The position numbers and the translations under genes are program-made. Shown in pieces: positions 1-8,933 of a stretch of DNA of 64,000 nt (position 1 is the stretch's first letter; each line of letters starts with the position of its first letter). The notes under the pieces are model-generated. The model searched no databases. It had not been told where the DNA came from and worked only from the letters and a program-made list of their open reading frames with translations. The stretch spans positions 1 through 64,000 of IMG/VR virus record IMGVR_UViG_3300033146_005439, one strand, 5' to 3'. The stretch is from a virus.

Positions 1-1356
1 ATTTAAATCAAAACTTACCTCAATTTGAGGTACTCCTCTTGGGGCTGGTGGTATATCTGCTAAATCAAATCTCCCTAACGTTTTATTGTCACTAGCCATT
101 TCACGCTCACCTTGCACAACATGTATTGTAACAGCATCTTGATTATCTGCGGCTGTTGAAAAAATTTGTGTTTGTTTAGTAGGTATAGTAGAATTTTTTT
201 CAATAAGTGTTGTGGCTACACCACCCAAAGTTTCAATTTTAAGAGATAATGGACATACATCTAATAATAATACATCAGTTACATCACCCATTAAAACACC
301 AGCTTGAATAGCTGCACCCAAAGCAACTACTTCATCAGGATTTAAATTTTTATTAGGTGCTTTACCAAAGAACTCTTCTACCGCTTTCTGTATAGCAGGA
401 ATACGAGTAGAGCCACCTACTAATAATACTTCATCAATATCTTTAGTTAAAATCTTAGCATCATTTAATACTACTTTACAAGGTTCTAAAGCCCTCTTAA
501 TCAAATCTTCTGTCATAGCATCAAATTTAGCTCTTGTAAGTTTGAGGTTCAAATGTTTTGGGCCAGAATTAGCTTTCTCTGCTTCATCTTTTAAACGCTG
601 CATAGCCATTTTATCGTTAGTTAAATCCATACCTTCTGCTTTTTTAAATTCAGCTACCATCCAATCAATTATTTTTTGATCAAAATCTTTACCACCTAAA
701 GCTGTATCACCATGAGTAGCTATAACTTCAGTAACACCATCTCCCACGTCAAGTAAAGAAATATCCATTGTCCCTGCACCAAGATCAAAAATAGCAATTT
801 TTTCTTCTTTATTAGTACAACCATAAGATAAAGCTGCTGCAGTTGGTTCATTAATAATGCGTTTTACATCTAACCCGGCAATTTTGCCAGCATCTTTTGT
901 GGCTTGTCTTTGTGAATCATTAAAGTAAGCAGGCACAGTAATAACTGCTTCAGTTACTTTACTTCCTAAATACTCTTCAGCATATTTCTTTAGCTCTGCT
1001 AACACCGCCGAAGAAATTTCTACAGGGGATATTTTCTCACCATCTATTTCTATTAAAGCTTCTCCAGCAGCTCCTTTTACAATCTTAAAAGGTGCATGCT
1101 TTTTAAATTCTTGAACATCAGGATCATCAAACATACGACCAATTAAGCGTTTTGCTTCAAAAACTGTTTTTTCTGGATTAGTAGTAGCTTGTCTTTTAGC
1201 AGATTCTCCTACTAATTTACCTTCCTTTGTAAAAGCTACTACTGAAGGTGTAGTTCTATTACCTGAAGCATTAACTATAACTTCAGGTTTATCTCCTTCC
1301 ATAACAGCTACACAACTAAAACCAGTACCTAAATCAATTCCAATTATTTTTTCCAT
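1..1356 (-). CDS. dnaK: Molecular chaperone DnaK (Hsp70), 3' truncated by the window edge
   Basis: The reading frame is open from an ATG at 1356 to the window edge, giving 452 residues. It starts [19 protein letters not shown] and follows Hsp70 closely: RTTPSVVAF near residue 34, [28 protein letters not shown], the phosphate-2 loop [21 protein letters not shown], and [11 protein letters not shown]. The visible end lies in the beta-type substrate-binding domain. It would be an ATP-dependent cytoplasmic chaperone working with the phage DnaJ at 29970-30794. The Shine-Dalgarno AAGGAGG sits inside the end of the upstream zinc-protein gene, so the two are co-transcribed. In the first phosphate loop the usual DLGTTNS is DLGTGFS: a conserved threonine is glycine. 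Family assignment is certain. The missing part is only the C-terminus. Confidence 0.97.
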   Translation of the reverse strand, partial: MEKIIGIDLGTGFSCVAVMEGDKPEVIVNASGNRTTPSVVAFTKEGKLVGESAKRQATTNPEKTVFEAKRLIGRMFDDPDVQEFKKHAPFKIVKGAAGEALIEIDGEKISPVEISSAVLAELKKYAEEYLGSKVTEAVITVPAYFNDSQRQATKDAGKIAGLDVKRIINEPTAAALSYGCTNKEEKIAIFDLGAGTMDISLLDVGDGVTEVIATHGDTALGGKDFDQKIIDWMVAEFKKAEGMDLTNDKMAMQRLKDEAEKANSGPKHLNLKLTRAKFDAMTEDLIKRALEPCKVVLNDAKILTKDIDEVLLVGGSTRIPAIQKAVEEFFGKAPNKNLNPDEVVALGAAIQAGVLMGDVTDVLLLDVCPLSLKIETLGGVATTLIEKNSTIPTKQTQIFSTAADNQDAVTIHVVQGEREMASDNKTLGRFDLADIPPAPRGVPQIEVSFDLN

Positions 1357-1359
1357 CTT

Positions 1360-1542
1360 TCAATCCTCCTTGTTATTGTCTAATTTATCCATACAATCTG
1401 AACATAAAACATCCGTTTTCAAAGGTATAGGTTCGAACATATAAATACTTTCTACATATTTATCACACATACCACAATAAATATCTCTTATCGGTGGGTT
1501 ATATGAATTATCTATTTCCCATTTAACTAACTCATTTTTCAT
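1360..1542 (-). CDS. Small zinc-binding protein (60 aa) upstream of dnaK
   Basis: This 60-residue acidic protein has two CxxC pairs, CGMC near residue 23 and CSDC near residue 47, which could bind one zinc ion. The ATG at 1542 has a GAGG Shine-Dalgarno seven bases upstream. Its TGA stop lies three bases before the dnaK start, so the genes form one transcript. I do not recognise the family. The position suggests an accessory or regulatory protein made together with DnaK, but that is inference. Confidence 0.75.
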   Translation of the reverse strand: MKNELVKWEIDNSYNPPIRDIYCGMCDKYVESIYMFEPIPLKTDVLCSDCMDKLDNNKED

Positions 1543-1556
1543 ACCAATACCTCTTT

Positions 1557-1584
1557 ATAATAAGTATTAAAAAATATTTGTCAA
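1557..1584 (-). promoter_or_regulatory. Sigma70-type promoter for the dnaK operon
   Basis: Read on the minus strand, a perfect -35 hexamer TTGACA (1579-1584) is followed after 16 bases by TATTAT (1557-1562). ATTATA at 17-base spacing is an alternative. It points at the 60-aa zinc-protein gene starting at 1542, so the leader is very short. It lies in the 132-base divergent gap with the plus-strand tail genes. No equally good promoter for the plus-strand genes was found in this gap. Confidence 0.7.
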
Positions 1585-1674
1585 GTAAAAAATTTAAATT
1601 AATCTAACCTTAGTAATATAGTAATTCTCGTGTTTAATTTTAACATATAAATATAAATTTAGCAAGGAAAAATT

Positions 1675-3876
1675 ATGGCTGATTATTTTATAGATTTTAG
1701 TGCTTCTAGTAATGGTGATGGTAGTAGTAGTTCTCCATGGAATCAATTCACATCTTCAGAAAATAGTTCTGTAAATGCTGGTGATAAATTATGGTTTAGA
1801 CGAGTAGATCCTGGAGATAACAATAAATATATAGCATGGAAAGCAGGAACATCTAGTACAAACCGTATTTATTATATAGGATGGCCTAAAGAAAATGACG
1901 CATTTTATACTAGTAGACCTTCTAGTATGCGATCTGCTTGGGACCCTGATTCAGAAACATATACTATACAAAGCACTAACAGTGGTTCTACCATTTTAGC
2001 TAACTTAACAAGTTATATTGAAATACATAGATTTAAATTTAGTCATAATTATACTAATTATAATGCAAGCGCTCCTGCAGTTAAAATTGATGGTAAAAAT
2101 AATATAAACATTTACACGTCTATTCTTAGATGTTATACATCTTCAACAAATGCTAATGCAGCTGTGTGCTTTATTAATAATAGTTCTAACATAGTTTTTA
2201 ATGATTGTTATCTTAAACAAGATAATAATGCTACTAGTACCTCCTATTTATATTCTGAAAATTTTAAAATAAATTCTTCCACAGTTACTTTTAATGATAC
2301 AGAGTTTTCTTGGGATACTGTAGATCACATAAATGATACTCGTAAAATGTATGTCTATGTATCTACATCTACATCATGCACATATATAAAAGATTCTACT
2401 TGTGTTTTTAAAGGAGGCTCTTTTAAACTATATTGCTCTACTACTACAATTAATGCTACCACTTATACAGCTGTAACCAATATATTAAATAATGCTACAG
2501 TAACTATGTCAGGCACTAATGTATATTTTTATAACGAAGCGGCTTCTACTGCTGCTACATATAATACAAACACAGCTCCTTTATTTAATGTAGAAAATGC
2601 GTCATTTAAATATATACAAAGTTCTGTAAATTGGCCTAATAGTACAACAGGAGGTTCTGCTAGTTTTTTACGAAGTAGAGGAGCCTCAGATTTATATATA
2701 AATTCAGTAGAGATAACAAATTTAAAACACACTTGTGCATCTTTTCTTTCTATTTATGATAATTTTAATACTTTAAGTTTAACTTCTATAAGTGGTAGTA
2801 TAACATTACCTGCTTCTAATAAATTAGATAAAAGTCCATATTTTTTAGGTTTAAAAAATTATAATTATGTAGAAAATAATGCTACTATAAGTGGTGTTAA
2901 TATTCAAGGATCAGCTATTATATATGATATGTCTAGAGATACAGACAGCATAAGTAAAACACTTGTTGTAGATAATACATCTAATATATTTAAAAATATA
3001 AAAAATATAGCATTAATAACTTCTAATACTGATAATCTAATTTTTAAAAAAGTATCTTTTGATACAGTAGTATTAATGATATCTACATACAATAATTATA
3101 ACTTTTTAATTGGGCAAAGTAACGGACATACAAAAAATTATGTGTTTGAATCGTGCACTACTAATTGTTCTACAAATGCTTTATTAAACATATTCAGTAA
3201 CAATAATAATGTTGCTTATTGTAGGCATAGTTTAGATATTAAAGTAATTGGCTGTTCTGGTAATAGTTATATTATACAAAATAATATCGGTACATATGAT
3301 TTTAAACCTACTAATTTTAAATTATACAGTAAGTATAATACAAATTTCACAAACAATATAAACGAAGCTCCTGATAAATATGAATTAACCACTTTAAATG
3401 ATGACTATGCTTCAGACACTTTAATCACAGAAACAGAAGGTTATTATTTAAAAACATCTTTAGTAGCAAGAGAAGGAGGTGCAGGATTTAGTAACTATGT
3501 AAAAGTTAAAACGGGTATACTTAAATATCAATTCAAATTTCCAGCTCAAGGTGAAGATACCTTATGGGTAAATATACCAAATCCTGGAACATACACCATA
3601 ACTGCTTATTTATTACATGTAGGTTCTAACACATTAGCTAATAATGATGTTGTATTAATAGCAGAAAAATATGAAACTACATATCAACCAGTAAGTAGTA
3701 CTAGTTTACTCACAGATTCTTCTACTTGGAAACCTTCACTTACTAATAGTACCCCTTATAAATTAACTGCAAATATTACTGTATCTTACGGTCAATTTAT
3801 ACCTATATACTTTTATATTAACAACACAAATACAGATAATTCTTTTTATTTTGATCCTCAATTAACCGTAGTATAA
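1675..3876 (+). CDS. Putative tail spike or receptor-binding protein with beta-helix character (733 aa)
   Basis: This is the first of three plus-strand genes, with AAGGAAA five bases before the ATG. The N-terminus (MADYFIDFSASSNGDGSSSS, then PWNQFTS and NAGDKLWFRR) resembles the opening of right-handed parallel beta-helix proteins such as pectate-lyase-like spikes. The rest is rich in Ser, Thr and Asn, with many short strands and Asn turns (for example NNINIYTS, NIVFNDCYL). From about residue 590 a different region looks like a C-terminal beta-sandwich. No catalytic motif is visible. By context it is a virion surface protein binding or degrading a host glycan. Function is inferred from fold-like composition only. 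Confidence 0.55.
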   Translation: MADYFIDFSASSNGDGSSSSPWNQFTSSENSSVNAGDKLWFRRVDPGDNNKYIAWKAGTSSTNRIYYIGWPKENDAFYTSRPSSMRSAWDPDSETYTIQSTNSGSTILANLTSYIEIHRFKFSHNYTNYNASAPAVKIDGKNNINIYTSILRCYTSSTNANAAVCFINNSSNIVFNDCYLKQDNNATSTSYLYSENFKINSSTVTFNDTEFSWDTVDHINDTRKMYVYVSTSTSCTYIKDSTCVFKGGSFKLYCSTTTINATTYTAVTNILNNATVTMSGTNVYFYNEAASTAATYNTNTAPLFNVENASFKYIQSSVNWPNSTTGGSASFLRSRGASDLYINSVEITNLKHTCASFLSIYDNFNTLSLTSISGSITLPASNKLDKSPYFLGLKNYNYVENNATISGVNIQGSAIIYDMSRDTDSISKTLVVDNTSNIFKNIKNIALITSNTDNLIFKKVSFDTVVLMISTYNNYNFLIGQSNGHTKNYVFESCTTNCSTNALLNIFSNNNNVAYCRHSLDIKVIGCSGNSYIIQNNIGTYDFKPTNFKLYSKYNTNFTNNINEAPDKYELTTLNDDYASDTLITETEGYYLKTSLVAREGGAGFSNYVKVKTGILKYQFKFPAQGEDTLWVNIPNPGTYTITAYLLHVGSNTLANNDVVLIAEKYETTYQPVSSTSLLTDSSTWKPSLTNSTPYKLTANITVSYGQFIPIYFYINNTNTDNSFYFDPQLTVV

Positions 3877-3877
3877 T

Positions 3878-4837
3878 ATGGCAAAATATATAAATGTACC
3901 AACTCCAGTTTTATTTACTGATAGTACTACAACAAATAGTGGTTTATATAATAAAGCAGGTTATGTTTTATCTCCAAAAACTACCTTTACATATAGCCCG
4001 TTAACACAAATAAATCCTAATGTTTATTTAAAAAATAAACTTATAGCTTTAGATTCTTATGGTATTGAGTATTCTTACGCTTTATTACCTATCACTAAAG
4101 AAACTTTTTCAAAAACTACAGTATCTGGTACAATTCCTGCTTTAGGGTTCTATTACTTTTCTTGGGCAGAAGTTTCTAAAACATTATTTCAAATATATTC
4201 TGATTCTTTATACATATATGCAGCTACTACAGAAGGTCTTGACATATATAATATAGAAACAAGCCTATTAGTATGTACTAAAAACATACCTAATCAACAA
4301 GTGATTACTATTTGTGGTAATCAAACACATATATATTTTGGTACTTCTAATGGAATATATTCTATATATATAGATGACATAACTACTAATTGTAGAAATG
4401 CCTCTATACATAAAGAAAATTTTTCTTTACAATCTAATAATATAAAATACTTACATTTAAATCAAAATGACTTAGCTGTATGCACTGATAAAAGTGTAGA
4501 ATATATAAACTTAACTTCTTCCGGCAACCCCACTTATACTTATATTAATAATGCTTTTAAATGCTACATAACAAAAAAATCTTTATATTACATAACTACA
4601 TCAGGTAACTTATATAATTTAAATTATATAAACAATTATAAAACTAATTGGGTAATACCTACAAAATATTACTCTACAAATGGTACTATTTTTAAAGAAA
4701 ATATTAAATTAACCGATATATATATAACTGAAAAAACAACAACTAGTGGCTTAAATACTATTTTTTGCACAACAACTAGTGGTCTATACATTATAAATGA
4801 GGATAATGATTTTTATTTAACTTATTACTTAATATAA
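3878..4837 (+). CDS. Putative tail-fibre-associated beta-propeller-like protein (319 aa)
   Basis: It starts one base after the preceding stop, without an obvious Shine-Dalgarno, suggesting translational coupling. The middle has propeller-like repeats of strand, turn and strand: LYIYAATTEGLDIYNIE, HIYFGTSNGIYSIYI, LYYITTSGNLYNL and FCTTTSGLYII. The last two share a near-identical DNA segment (acaacaactagtgg) about 35 bases apart, so the blades may have duplicated. There is no signal peptide or membrane segment. Likely a virion surface protein acting with its two neighbours. I do not recognise the family. Confidence 0.5.
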   Translation: MAKYINVPTPVLFTDSTTTNSGLYNKAGYVLSPKTTFTYSPLTQINPNVYLKNKLIALDSYGIEYSYALLPITKETFSKTTVSGTIPALGFYYFSWAEVSKTLFQIYSDSLYIYAATTEGLDIYNIETSLLVCTKNIPNQQVITICGNQTHIYFGTSNGIYSIYIDDITTNCRNASIHKENFSLQSNNIKYLHLNQNDLAVCTDKSVEYINLTSSGNPTYTYINNAFKCYITKKSLYYITTSGNLYNLNYINNYKTNWVIPTKYYSTNGTIFKENIKLTDIYITEKTTTSGLNTIFCTTTSGLYIINEDNDFYLTYYLI

Positions 4838-4842
4838 CTATC

Positions 4843-5067
4843 ATGGATATACATTTAAATATACATAACACAAATAAATTAACAAGTGTTTGGTGTGATA
4901 AGAAAGCTAATATTAATAATAAAAAAGTTTATATAAGCACTTTAGATAAAACTTTTATTATTGACTTAAAAAAACAAAACATAGCTGCAGATTATACTGT
5001 AGAAGGTATTCGTGTAGATAAAGTACTTCTAGATTCTAACGATATTACAGATCTTAATGTAGTTTAA
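4843..5067 (+). CDS. Small protein downstream of the plus-strand fibre genes (74 aa)
   Basis: This 74-residue protein starts five bases after the previous stop. The segment KKVYISTLDKTFIIDLK resembles a single propeller blade like those of the gene before it. It might therefore be a separated tail of that protein or a small accessory subunit. The TAA stop overlaps the TAA stop of the convergent minus-strand gene in the palindrome TTAA at 5064-5067, leaving no room for a terminator between the units. Confidence 0.5.
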   Translation: MDIHLNIHNTNKLTSVWCDKKANINNKKVYISTLDKTFIIDLKKQNIAADYTVEGIRVDKVLLDSNDITDLNVV

Positions 5068-5360
5068 TAATTTATAGGTTGAATTATATCTTCAAATAAA
5101 GCTTCTCTTTTTAAACGTTTTAAACCTAATTGTTTTTTTACATAATAAGCTTTATCTTTATTAATTGTACCAGCACCAAACATCATACCTTCAGGATCAT
5201 CTCTATAATCCCAAATACCACCTAAACTTTCTTCACCTTCATCATTTATTTTTACTTCTAAGGCTAAACCTAAAGGATGAAGAAACTGCCTATTAACCTC
5301 TTGCAAATAACCTAATTCTCTAAATTCTTTTATATCCATATATTTTATTTCTTCTGACAT
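5064..5360 (-). CDS. Conserved phage protein of unknown function (98 aa)
   Basis: The core GYLQEVNRQFLHPLGLALEV followed by GGIWDYRDDPEG is a pattern I recognise from uncharacterised proteins of many large tailed phages. The DDPEG motif is the most conserved part. The GGAGG Shine-Dalgarno is well placed before the ATG at 5360. This is the last gene of the long minus-strand run and overlaps the preceding gene by 16 bases. No biochemical role is known to me. Confidence 0.75.
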   Translation of the reverse strand: MSEEIKYMDIKEFRELGYLQEVNRQFLHPLGLALEVKINDEGEESLGGIWDYRDDPEGMMFGAGTINKDKAYYVKKQLGLKRLKREALFEDIIQPINY

Positions 5361-5719
5361 TCCAAACCCTCCAAATGATCTAGAGCTTCTTGTAAAGCAT
5401 CTATAAAACTTTGCACCCCTTCTTTTGAATCTATTATAACACCTGTTTGCAGCTTCATATTACCTGTTAATAACAAAGTAGTAGCATTTTTAATACGCCA
5501 CCATAGCTCAGCAAAAAAATCCAAAATAAAGCCCTTATAAGGCCCTTGGCGCATTGTAGCTGTAGTCACCCAAAACTCCATAGTAACCATATCAAAATCT
5601 TTAGGAGATGAAACTTCTATAAAAACTTGTTCCCCACAACCACAAGAACAATTATACACATACCAAACAATATCATCATGTTTAGCTAATAAACAAATAT
5701 TATTAGAAATTTTAGACAT
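5345..5719 (-). CDS. Uncharacterised protein with Cys-rich N-terminal hairpin (124 aa)
   Basis: The N-terminal part contains CSCGCGEQVFIEV (about residues 24-36), which could form half a zinc site. The rest is predicted alpha/beta, with a hydrophobic segment (GFILDFFAELWWRI) and a helical C-terminus. AGGAG precedes the ATG at 5719. It overlaps rnhB by eight bases and the downstream gene by 16. I do not recognise the family. Confidence 0.6.
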   Translation of the reverse strand: MSKISNNICLLAKHDDIVWYVYNCSCGCGEQVFIEVSSPKDFDMVTMEFWVTTATMRQGPYKGFILDFFAELWWRIKNATTLLLTGNMKLQTGVIIDSKEGVQSFIDALQEALDHLEGLECQKK

Positions 5720-6323
5720 ATTCGAATACTCCTCTAAATGTTTTTCTATGATACTTAGTTATACCAAATTTAACTATAGCATCTTTATGTTTTTTAGTAC
5801 CATAACCAGAATTAGTATCAAAACCATACATAGGATACTTTTTATGTAAAGCCAACATTAAATTATCTCTATAAACTTTCGCAATAATTGAAGCGCAAGC
5901 TATAGATAATGATTTATTATCACCTTTTATTACACTCTCATAAGGAATACTCATATCAAAAGTCATATTACCATCTATTAAAGCATAATCACAAAAAACT
6001 ATTCCTTGTAAAGCCTTCTGCATAGCTACCTTAGTAGCCTCAAGTATATTATATTCATCTACATAATCATTAGAAACTTCATAAATACTACAATCACAAG
6101 TAGTTAAAATTAATTCATTATACTCTTGTCTTTTCTTTTTAGATAATTTTTTAGAATCTTTAACTTTACCTAATAATTTAGAAACTGCTTCTTCAGGAAC
6201 TACAACTGCAGCAGCTACTACTGGTCCACAAAGTACTCCTCGACCTACTTCATCAACACCACAAGGAACGAAACCTTTATCTATTAAATTATATTCTAAT
6301 TCAAAAGTTGGATGTTTATTCAT
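5712..6323 (-). CDS. rnhB: Ribonuclease HII
   Basis: This enzyme cleaves the RNA strand of RNA-DNA hybrids and nicks at single ribonucleotides. The catalytic residues are visible: the Asp-Glu pair in CGVDEVGRG, Asp in ALIDGN, and Asp in ASIIAKVYRD. The GYGTKKH motif typical of RNase HII follows. I chose the ATG at 6323 (203 aa). The frame stays open upstream to 6425, but that extension is hydrophobic, fits no RNase HII, and lies over the neighbouring gene. The start overlaps the upstream stop by eight bases. Its probable job is primer removal or ribonucleotide repair. Confidence 0.95.
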   Translation of the reverse strand: MNKHPTFELEYNLIDKGFVPCGVDEVGRGVLCGPVVAAAVVVPEEAVSKLLGKVKDSKKLSKKKRQEYNELILTTCDCSIYEVSNDYVDEYNILEATKVAMQKALQGIVFCDYALIDGNMTFDMSIPYESVIKGDNKSLSIACASIIAKVYRDNLMLALHKKYPMYGFDTNSGYGTKKHKDAIVKFGITKYHRKTFRGVFEYV

Positions 6324-6498
6324 TTTCTTTCCATATAAAACGTAATTTAACAAAAGAAGGGTTCGTAATAGAAGCACCATTAATAAGTTTAATATCAAAA
6401 TTCTTATTACTAATGGTAACACCATATTTAACTAAATAATCATAAACAGCTTCGGCTAAATCCCCTTCACTTAAATCGACTTGTTTAAATACCTTCAT
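6316..6498 (-). CDS. Small hypothetical protein (60 aa)
   Basis: A 60-residue protein starting MKVFKQVDLSEGDLAEAV, with a helical N-terminus followed by strands. GAGG lies seven bases before the ATG at 6498, and the stop overlaps the rnhB start, a typical coupled arrangement. No motif is recognisable. Confidence 0.6.
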   Translation of the reverse strand: MKVFKQVDLSEGDLAEAVYDYLVKYGVTISNKNFDIKLINGASITNPSFVKLRFIWKENE

Positions 6499-6499
6499 A

Positions 6500-6805
6500 T
6501 CAATCCTCTACATTAGACCTGAAACGACTTAAAATGTCAGGATTAGATAATTTTTCTACTTTTTCCTCTACATTCTCTTGTAAAAGTTCTTTTTGTTGTT
6601 GCTCCACATATTTTTTATAAGCTTTACGCGAAGTTAAATAGTAAGGAACATAAGTAGATTTTACTTTAGTTTTAATAGTTACCTTTTCAGGAGCATATTC
6701 AAATTCCGCGCATCTTCTAGATTTATTTTGTGCAACAGATACTTTTTTTATTTTACAAAACTTACCATTAGTATGTGCACATACTCTACATTTTACTTTT
6801 TTCAT
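6500..6805 (-). CDS. Small Cys-rich phage protein (101 aa)
   Basis: Four cysteines lie in the first 35 residues (CRVCAHTNGKFC, then RRCAEFEY), a compact pattern seen in uncharacterised phage and Gram-positive mobile-element proteins. The C-terminal half is charged and helical (KYVEQQQKELLQENVEEKVEK), possibly a coiled coil. GGAG precedes the ATG at 6805. It overlaps the upstream gene by 20 bases. Metal binding is likely; the role is unknown. Confidence 0.65.
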   Translation of the reverse strand: MKKVKCRVCAHTNGKFCKIKKVSVAQNKSRRCAEFEYAPEKVTIKTKVKSTYVPYYLTSRKAYKKYVEQQQKELLQENVEEKVEKLSNPDILSRFRSNVED

Positions 6806-6980
6806 TAGGTGTCTCCTTATATACTTCGTTAATACCTTTTAATTCTAAGTCAATAGCCATACGCATTAATTGATCATATTCTTCAAAAAAACCCCTATCT
6901 CTTGCTATTTCTGCGATCATTCTAATATCTTTAGACATACGAATATTTTTATTAAAATAATATTTTAATTTAAGTAGCAT
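6786..6980 (-). CDS. Small hypothetical helical protein (64 aa)
   Basis: Mostly helical (IRMIAEIARDRGFFEEYDQL). The ATG at 6980 has AAAGG seven bases upstream inside the end of the preceding gene. The alternative ATG at 6938 has no Shine-Dalgarno, so the longer form is preferred. No family recognised. Confidence 0.6.
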   Translation of the reverse strand: MLLKLKYYFNKNIRMSKDIRMIAEIARDRGFFEEYDQLMRMAIDLELKGINEVYKETPNEKSKM

Positions 6981-8091
6981 ATTTTACCTTTTTTAACCAT
7001 TCTGAACTTAGATAAGCTGCTTCAAAAAAATTAGCATCCACAGTATAACCAGTTAGCCATTTAATTACTCTAACATCTGCAGTAGTTATAGGCTTATTAA
7101 TTTTTATAAGACCTCCAGAAATTTTACTACAATCAGCTGTAGGAAATTCACAAATACCAGACTTCTTTAAAATACAAGTATGATTTTCTTTATAAATTAA
7201 TTCATGCTCAAAAGGAACGAGGTCACTTGAAACATTTAAAGAAGCTCTGTTCTTTTTTGCTTCCATACATTTAAATTCCATAATACACCCTTTACAACCT
7301 ACTTCAGAAGGTCTATAATAATGGGCGTTATAATCTCTATCTAAATTATGAGTATAAGAAATTAAACAAGAAGTTTTACTAAAAATAGGCACATCTAATT
7401 CTTTAGCACGTCCTTTAATATAATTAAGCCTATCTAAAGAAATCATCTTTTTATGTCCAAACTTATATCCAGGATAAGGTTGTAAGTCATATCCTCTAGA
7501 CTGCCAAATCTTAACAACATAAGGCTTTCCTTGTAAACCTGAATAACCTACAGCTAAATCATAATAACGTGCTAAATTTAATACATAATCTATTGATTCT
7601 TCACTATCATTTACATTATAAATAATAGGCCTAAATTCAATAGAATACTTATACTGATGTCTTCTATTAAAAGTTTTATGTAAATTAAGCTCAAAAGAAT
7701 CTTTTGAAACACCATTATACTTAATAGGACCATTTTCTAAACCAAAAGTACTAAATGCAAAATGTAGATCTAAATCAAAAGGCCTATCAGGAAACTTGCT
7801 AAAATCACCTTTAGTTATAACAACAACAGGGCCTTTATGTCTAACTTTTTCTAAATTTTCTAAAATAGTAACAGTATTAGCTATTTGAAGTAAAGGATCA
7901 CCGTAAAAAATATTAACTACCACAGGTAATTTGGTAAAAATACTATTTATATCACTCGGCATTGTTGTATAACTAATATTCTTAGACCATTCATCCATTA
8001 ATCTACAGTACTTACATTTAAAACATGTAGTTAAAGAATTACCTATACAAATAAAAGATTTTGAAATATATAAATCATGTAAATAATCCAT
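6970..8091 (-). CDS. Radical-SAM-like iron-sulfur protein with atypical Cys cluster
   Basis: The 373-residue protein has CFKCKYC (CX2CX2C) near residue 23, then VVVNIFYGDPLL where radical SAM enzymes have the GGEP motif. Alternating strands and helices follow (VVVITKGDF, FAFSTFGLE, SIEFRPIIYN), consistent with a partial TIM barrel. A second Cys group (GCKGCIMEFKC) near residue 265 looks like an auxiliary cluster region. Canonical radical SAM enzymes have CX3CX2C, so the first spacing is one short. It lies among nucleotide-metabolism genes, so a nucleotide or RNA substrate is possible, but nothing here fixes it. Confidence 0.5.
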   Translation of the reverse strand: MDYLHDLYISKSFICIGNSLTTCFKCKYCRLMDEWSKNISYTTMPSDINSIFTKLPVVVNIFYGDPLLQIANTVTILENLEKVRHKGPVVVITKGDFSKFPDRPFDLDLHFAFSTFGLENGPIKYNGVSKDSFELNLHKTFNRRHQYKYSIEFRPIIYNVNDSEESIDYVLNLARYYDLAVGYSGLQGKPYVVKIWQSRGYDLQPYPGYKFGHKKMISLDRLNYIKGRAKELDVPIFSKTSCLISYTHNLDRDYNAHYYRPSEVGCKGCIMEFKCMEAKKNRASLNVSSDLVPFEHELIYKENHTCILKKSGICEFPTADCSKISGGLIKINKPITTADVRVIKWLTGYTVDANFFEAAYLSSEWLKKVKYAT

Positions 8092-8101
8092 AAAAATACC
8101 T

Positions 8102-8494
8102 TTAATATTTCTTAATAATAAGCTCAGGTTCTTTTTCTAAAAGCCTTGTAGCTAAATCATCATAAGTTATTAAATAGTCCAAAAAAGTATCAATTTCCTT
8201 ATCATGATTTAAGCGCCACTCCATAGCTGTATCATAACAAGTACTATTTAAGGGATAATCTAAAGCAGCCATATAAATTATCACCTCTTTTTGAGCTTCT
8301 TTTAATTTAGTACAATCATTTATATTAGTATTTTTAGTTAAACAGTCCTCCATAACATTTATACTATTATTTAAAGCTGTTTGTGCTTTAGATAAATCGC
8401 CTGAAATATCACAAGGAGGCTTAAAAGATTCTTGTGCTAAAAGAGTACTACTAAAAAATAATAGAATAAATAAACAATACATAAACTTAGCCAT
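8102..8494 (-). CDS. Secreted protein with signal peptide (130 aa)
   Basis: The N-terminus MAKFMYCLFILLFFSSTLLA is a clear Sec signal peptide with a likely signal peptidase I site before QES. The mature part is about 110 residues, helical, with four cysteines that could form disulfides outside the cytoplasm. I chose the ATG at 8494, six bases after AGGAG; the ATG at 8500 abuts the Shine-Dalgarno. It overlaps the upstream secreted-protein gene by eight bases. Lysis control or superinfection exclusion is conceivable, but the family is not recognised. Confidence 0.65.
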   Translation of the reverse strand: MAKFMYCLFILLFFSSTLLAQESFKPPCDISGDLSKAQTALNNSINVMEDCLTKNTNINDCTKLKEAQKEVIIYMAALDYPLNSTCYDTAMEWRLNHDKEIDTFLDYLITYDDLATRLLEKEPELIIKKY

Positions 8495-8933
8495 TATCAT
8501 CTCCTTTAATATTATTTAAATGTTCTATACATCTATTATACACAAAAGACTTAATTAAATGTACATAACTTAAATACCAATCTGTATCCGCCCAATGTAC
8601 TGGCGCTGTTTTAATTACTAAATCTTGTAAAGCTAAAACTTGTGTATGACATAAGTTATACTGTTCATAAGTTCTTTCAGCACACATATTATTTGTATAA
8701 TTACGAGCTTTTAAATTATGAATTAAATATAAAATAGCTATATCTGAAGCTCTATTAGCTATATCATAACAATTTTCTGGCGTTTCCGGATATTTCTCTG
8801 ATGTAAATAAAGTGCTTTCTTTATAAGTATCCTTTAAATCTTTATAAAACATATTTGTAGGCAACACCGCCCTAGCAGAAGTACTCATAAACAGTACAAA
8901 TAGTATAACATAAGTTTGTTTTAAAATCAACAT
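8487..8933 (-). CDS. Second secreted protein with signal peptide (148 aa)
   Basis: MLILKQTYVILFVLFMSTSARA is a signal peptide with a good AxA-type cleavage site before VLP. The mature region has four cysteines (ENCYD, NNMCAE, NLCHTQ, NRCIEH) spaced along helices, similar in layout to the protein encoded just downstream. AAGGAGG precedes the ATG at 8933. The pair is probably made and exported together. It shows that the host has a Sec pathway and an extracytoplasmic compartment where these proteins act. Confidence 0.65.
   Translation of the reverse strand: MLILKQTYVILFVLFMSTSARAVLPTNMFYKDLKDTYKESTLFTSEKYPETPENCYDIANRASDIAILYLIHNLKARNYTNNMCAERTYEQYNLCHTQVLALQDLVIKTAPVHWADTDWYLSYVHLIKSFVYNRCIEHLNNIKGDDNG

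Noticed and set aside
1601-1674. Promoter for the plus-strand tail genes
   Set aside because: TATAAA-like boxes exist before 1675, but none has an acceptable -35 hexamer at 16-18 bases.
6324-6425. N-terminal extension of RNase HII
   Set aside because: The extra 34 residues are a leucine-rich frame over the neighbouring coupled gene, and RNase HII similarity begins after the ATG at 6323.
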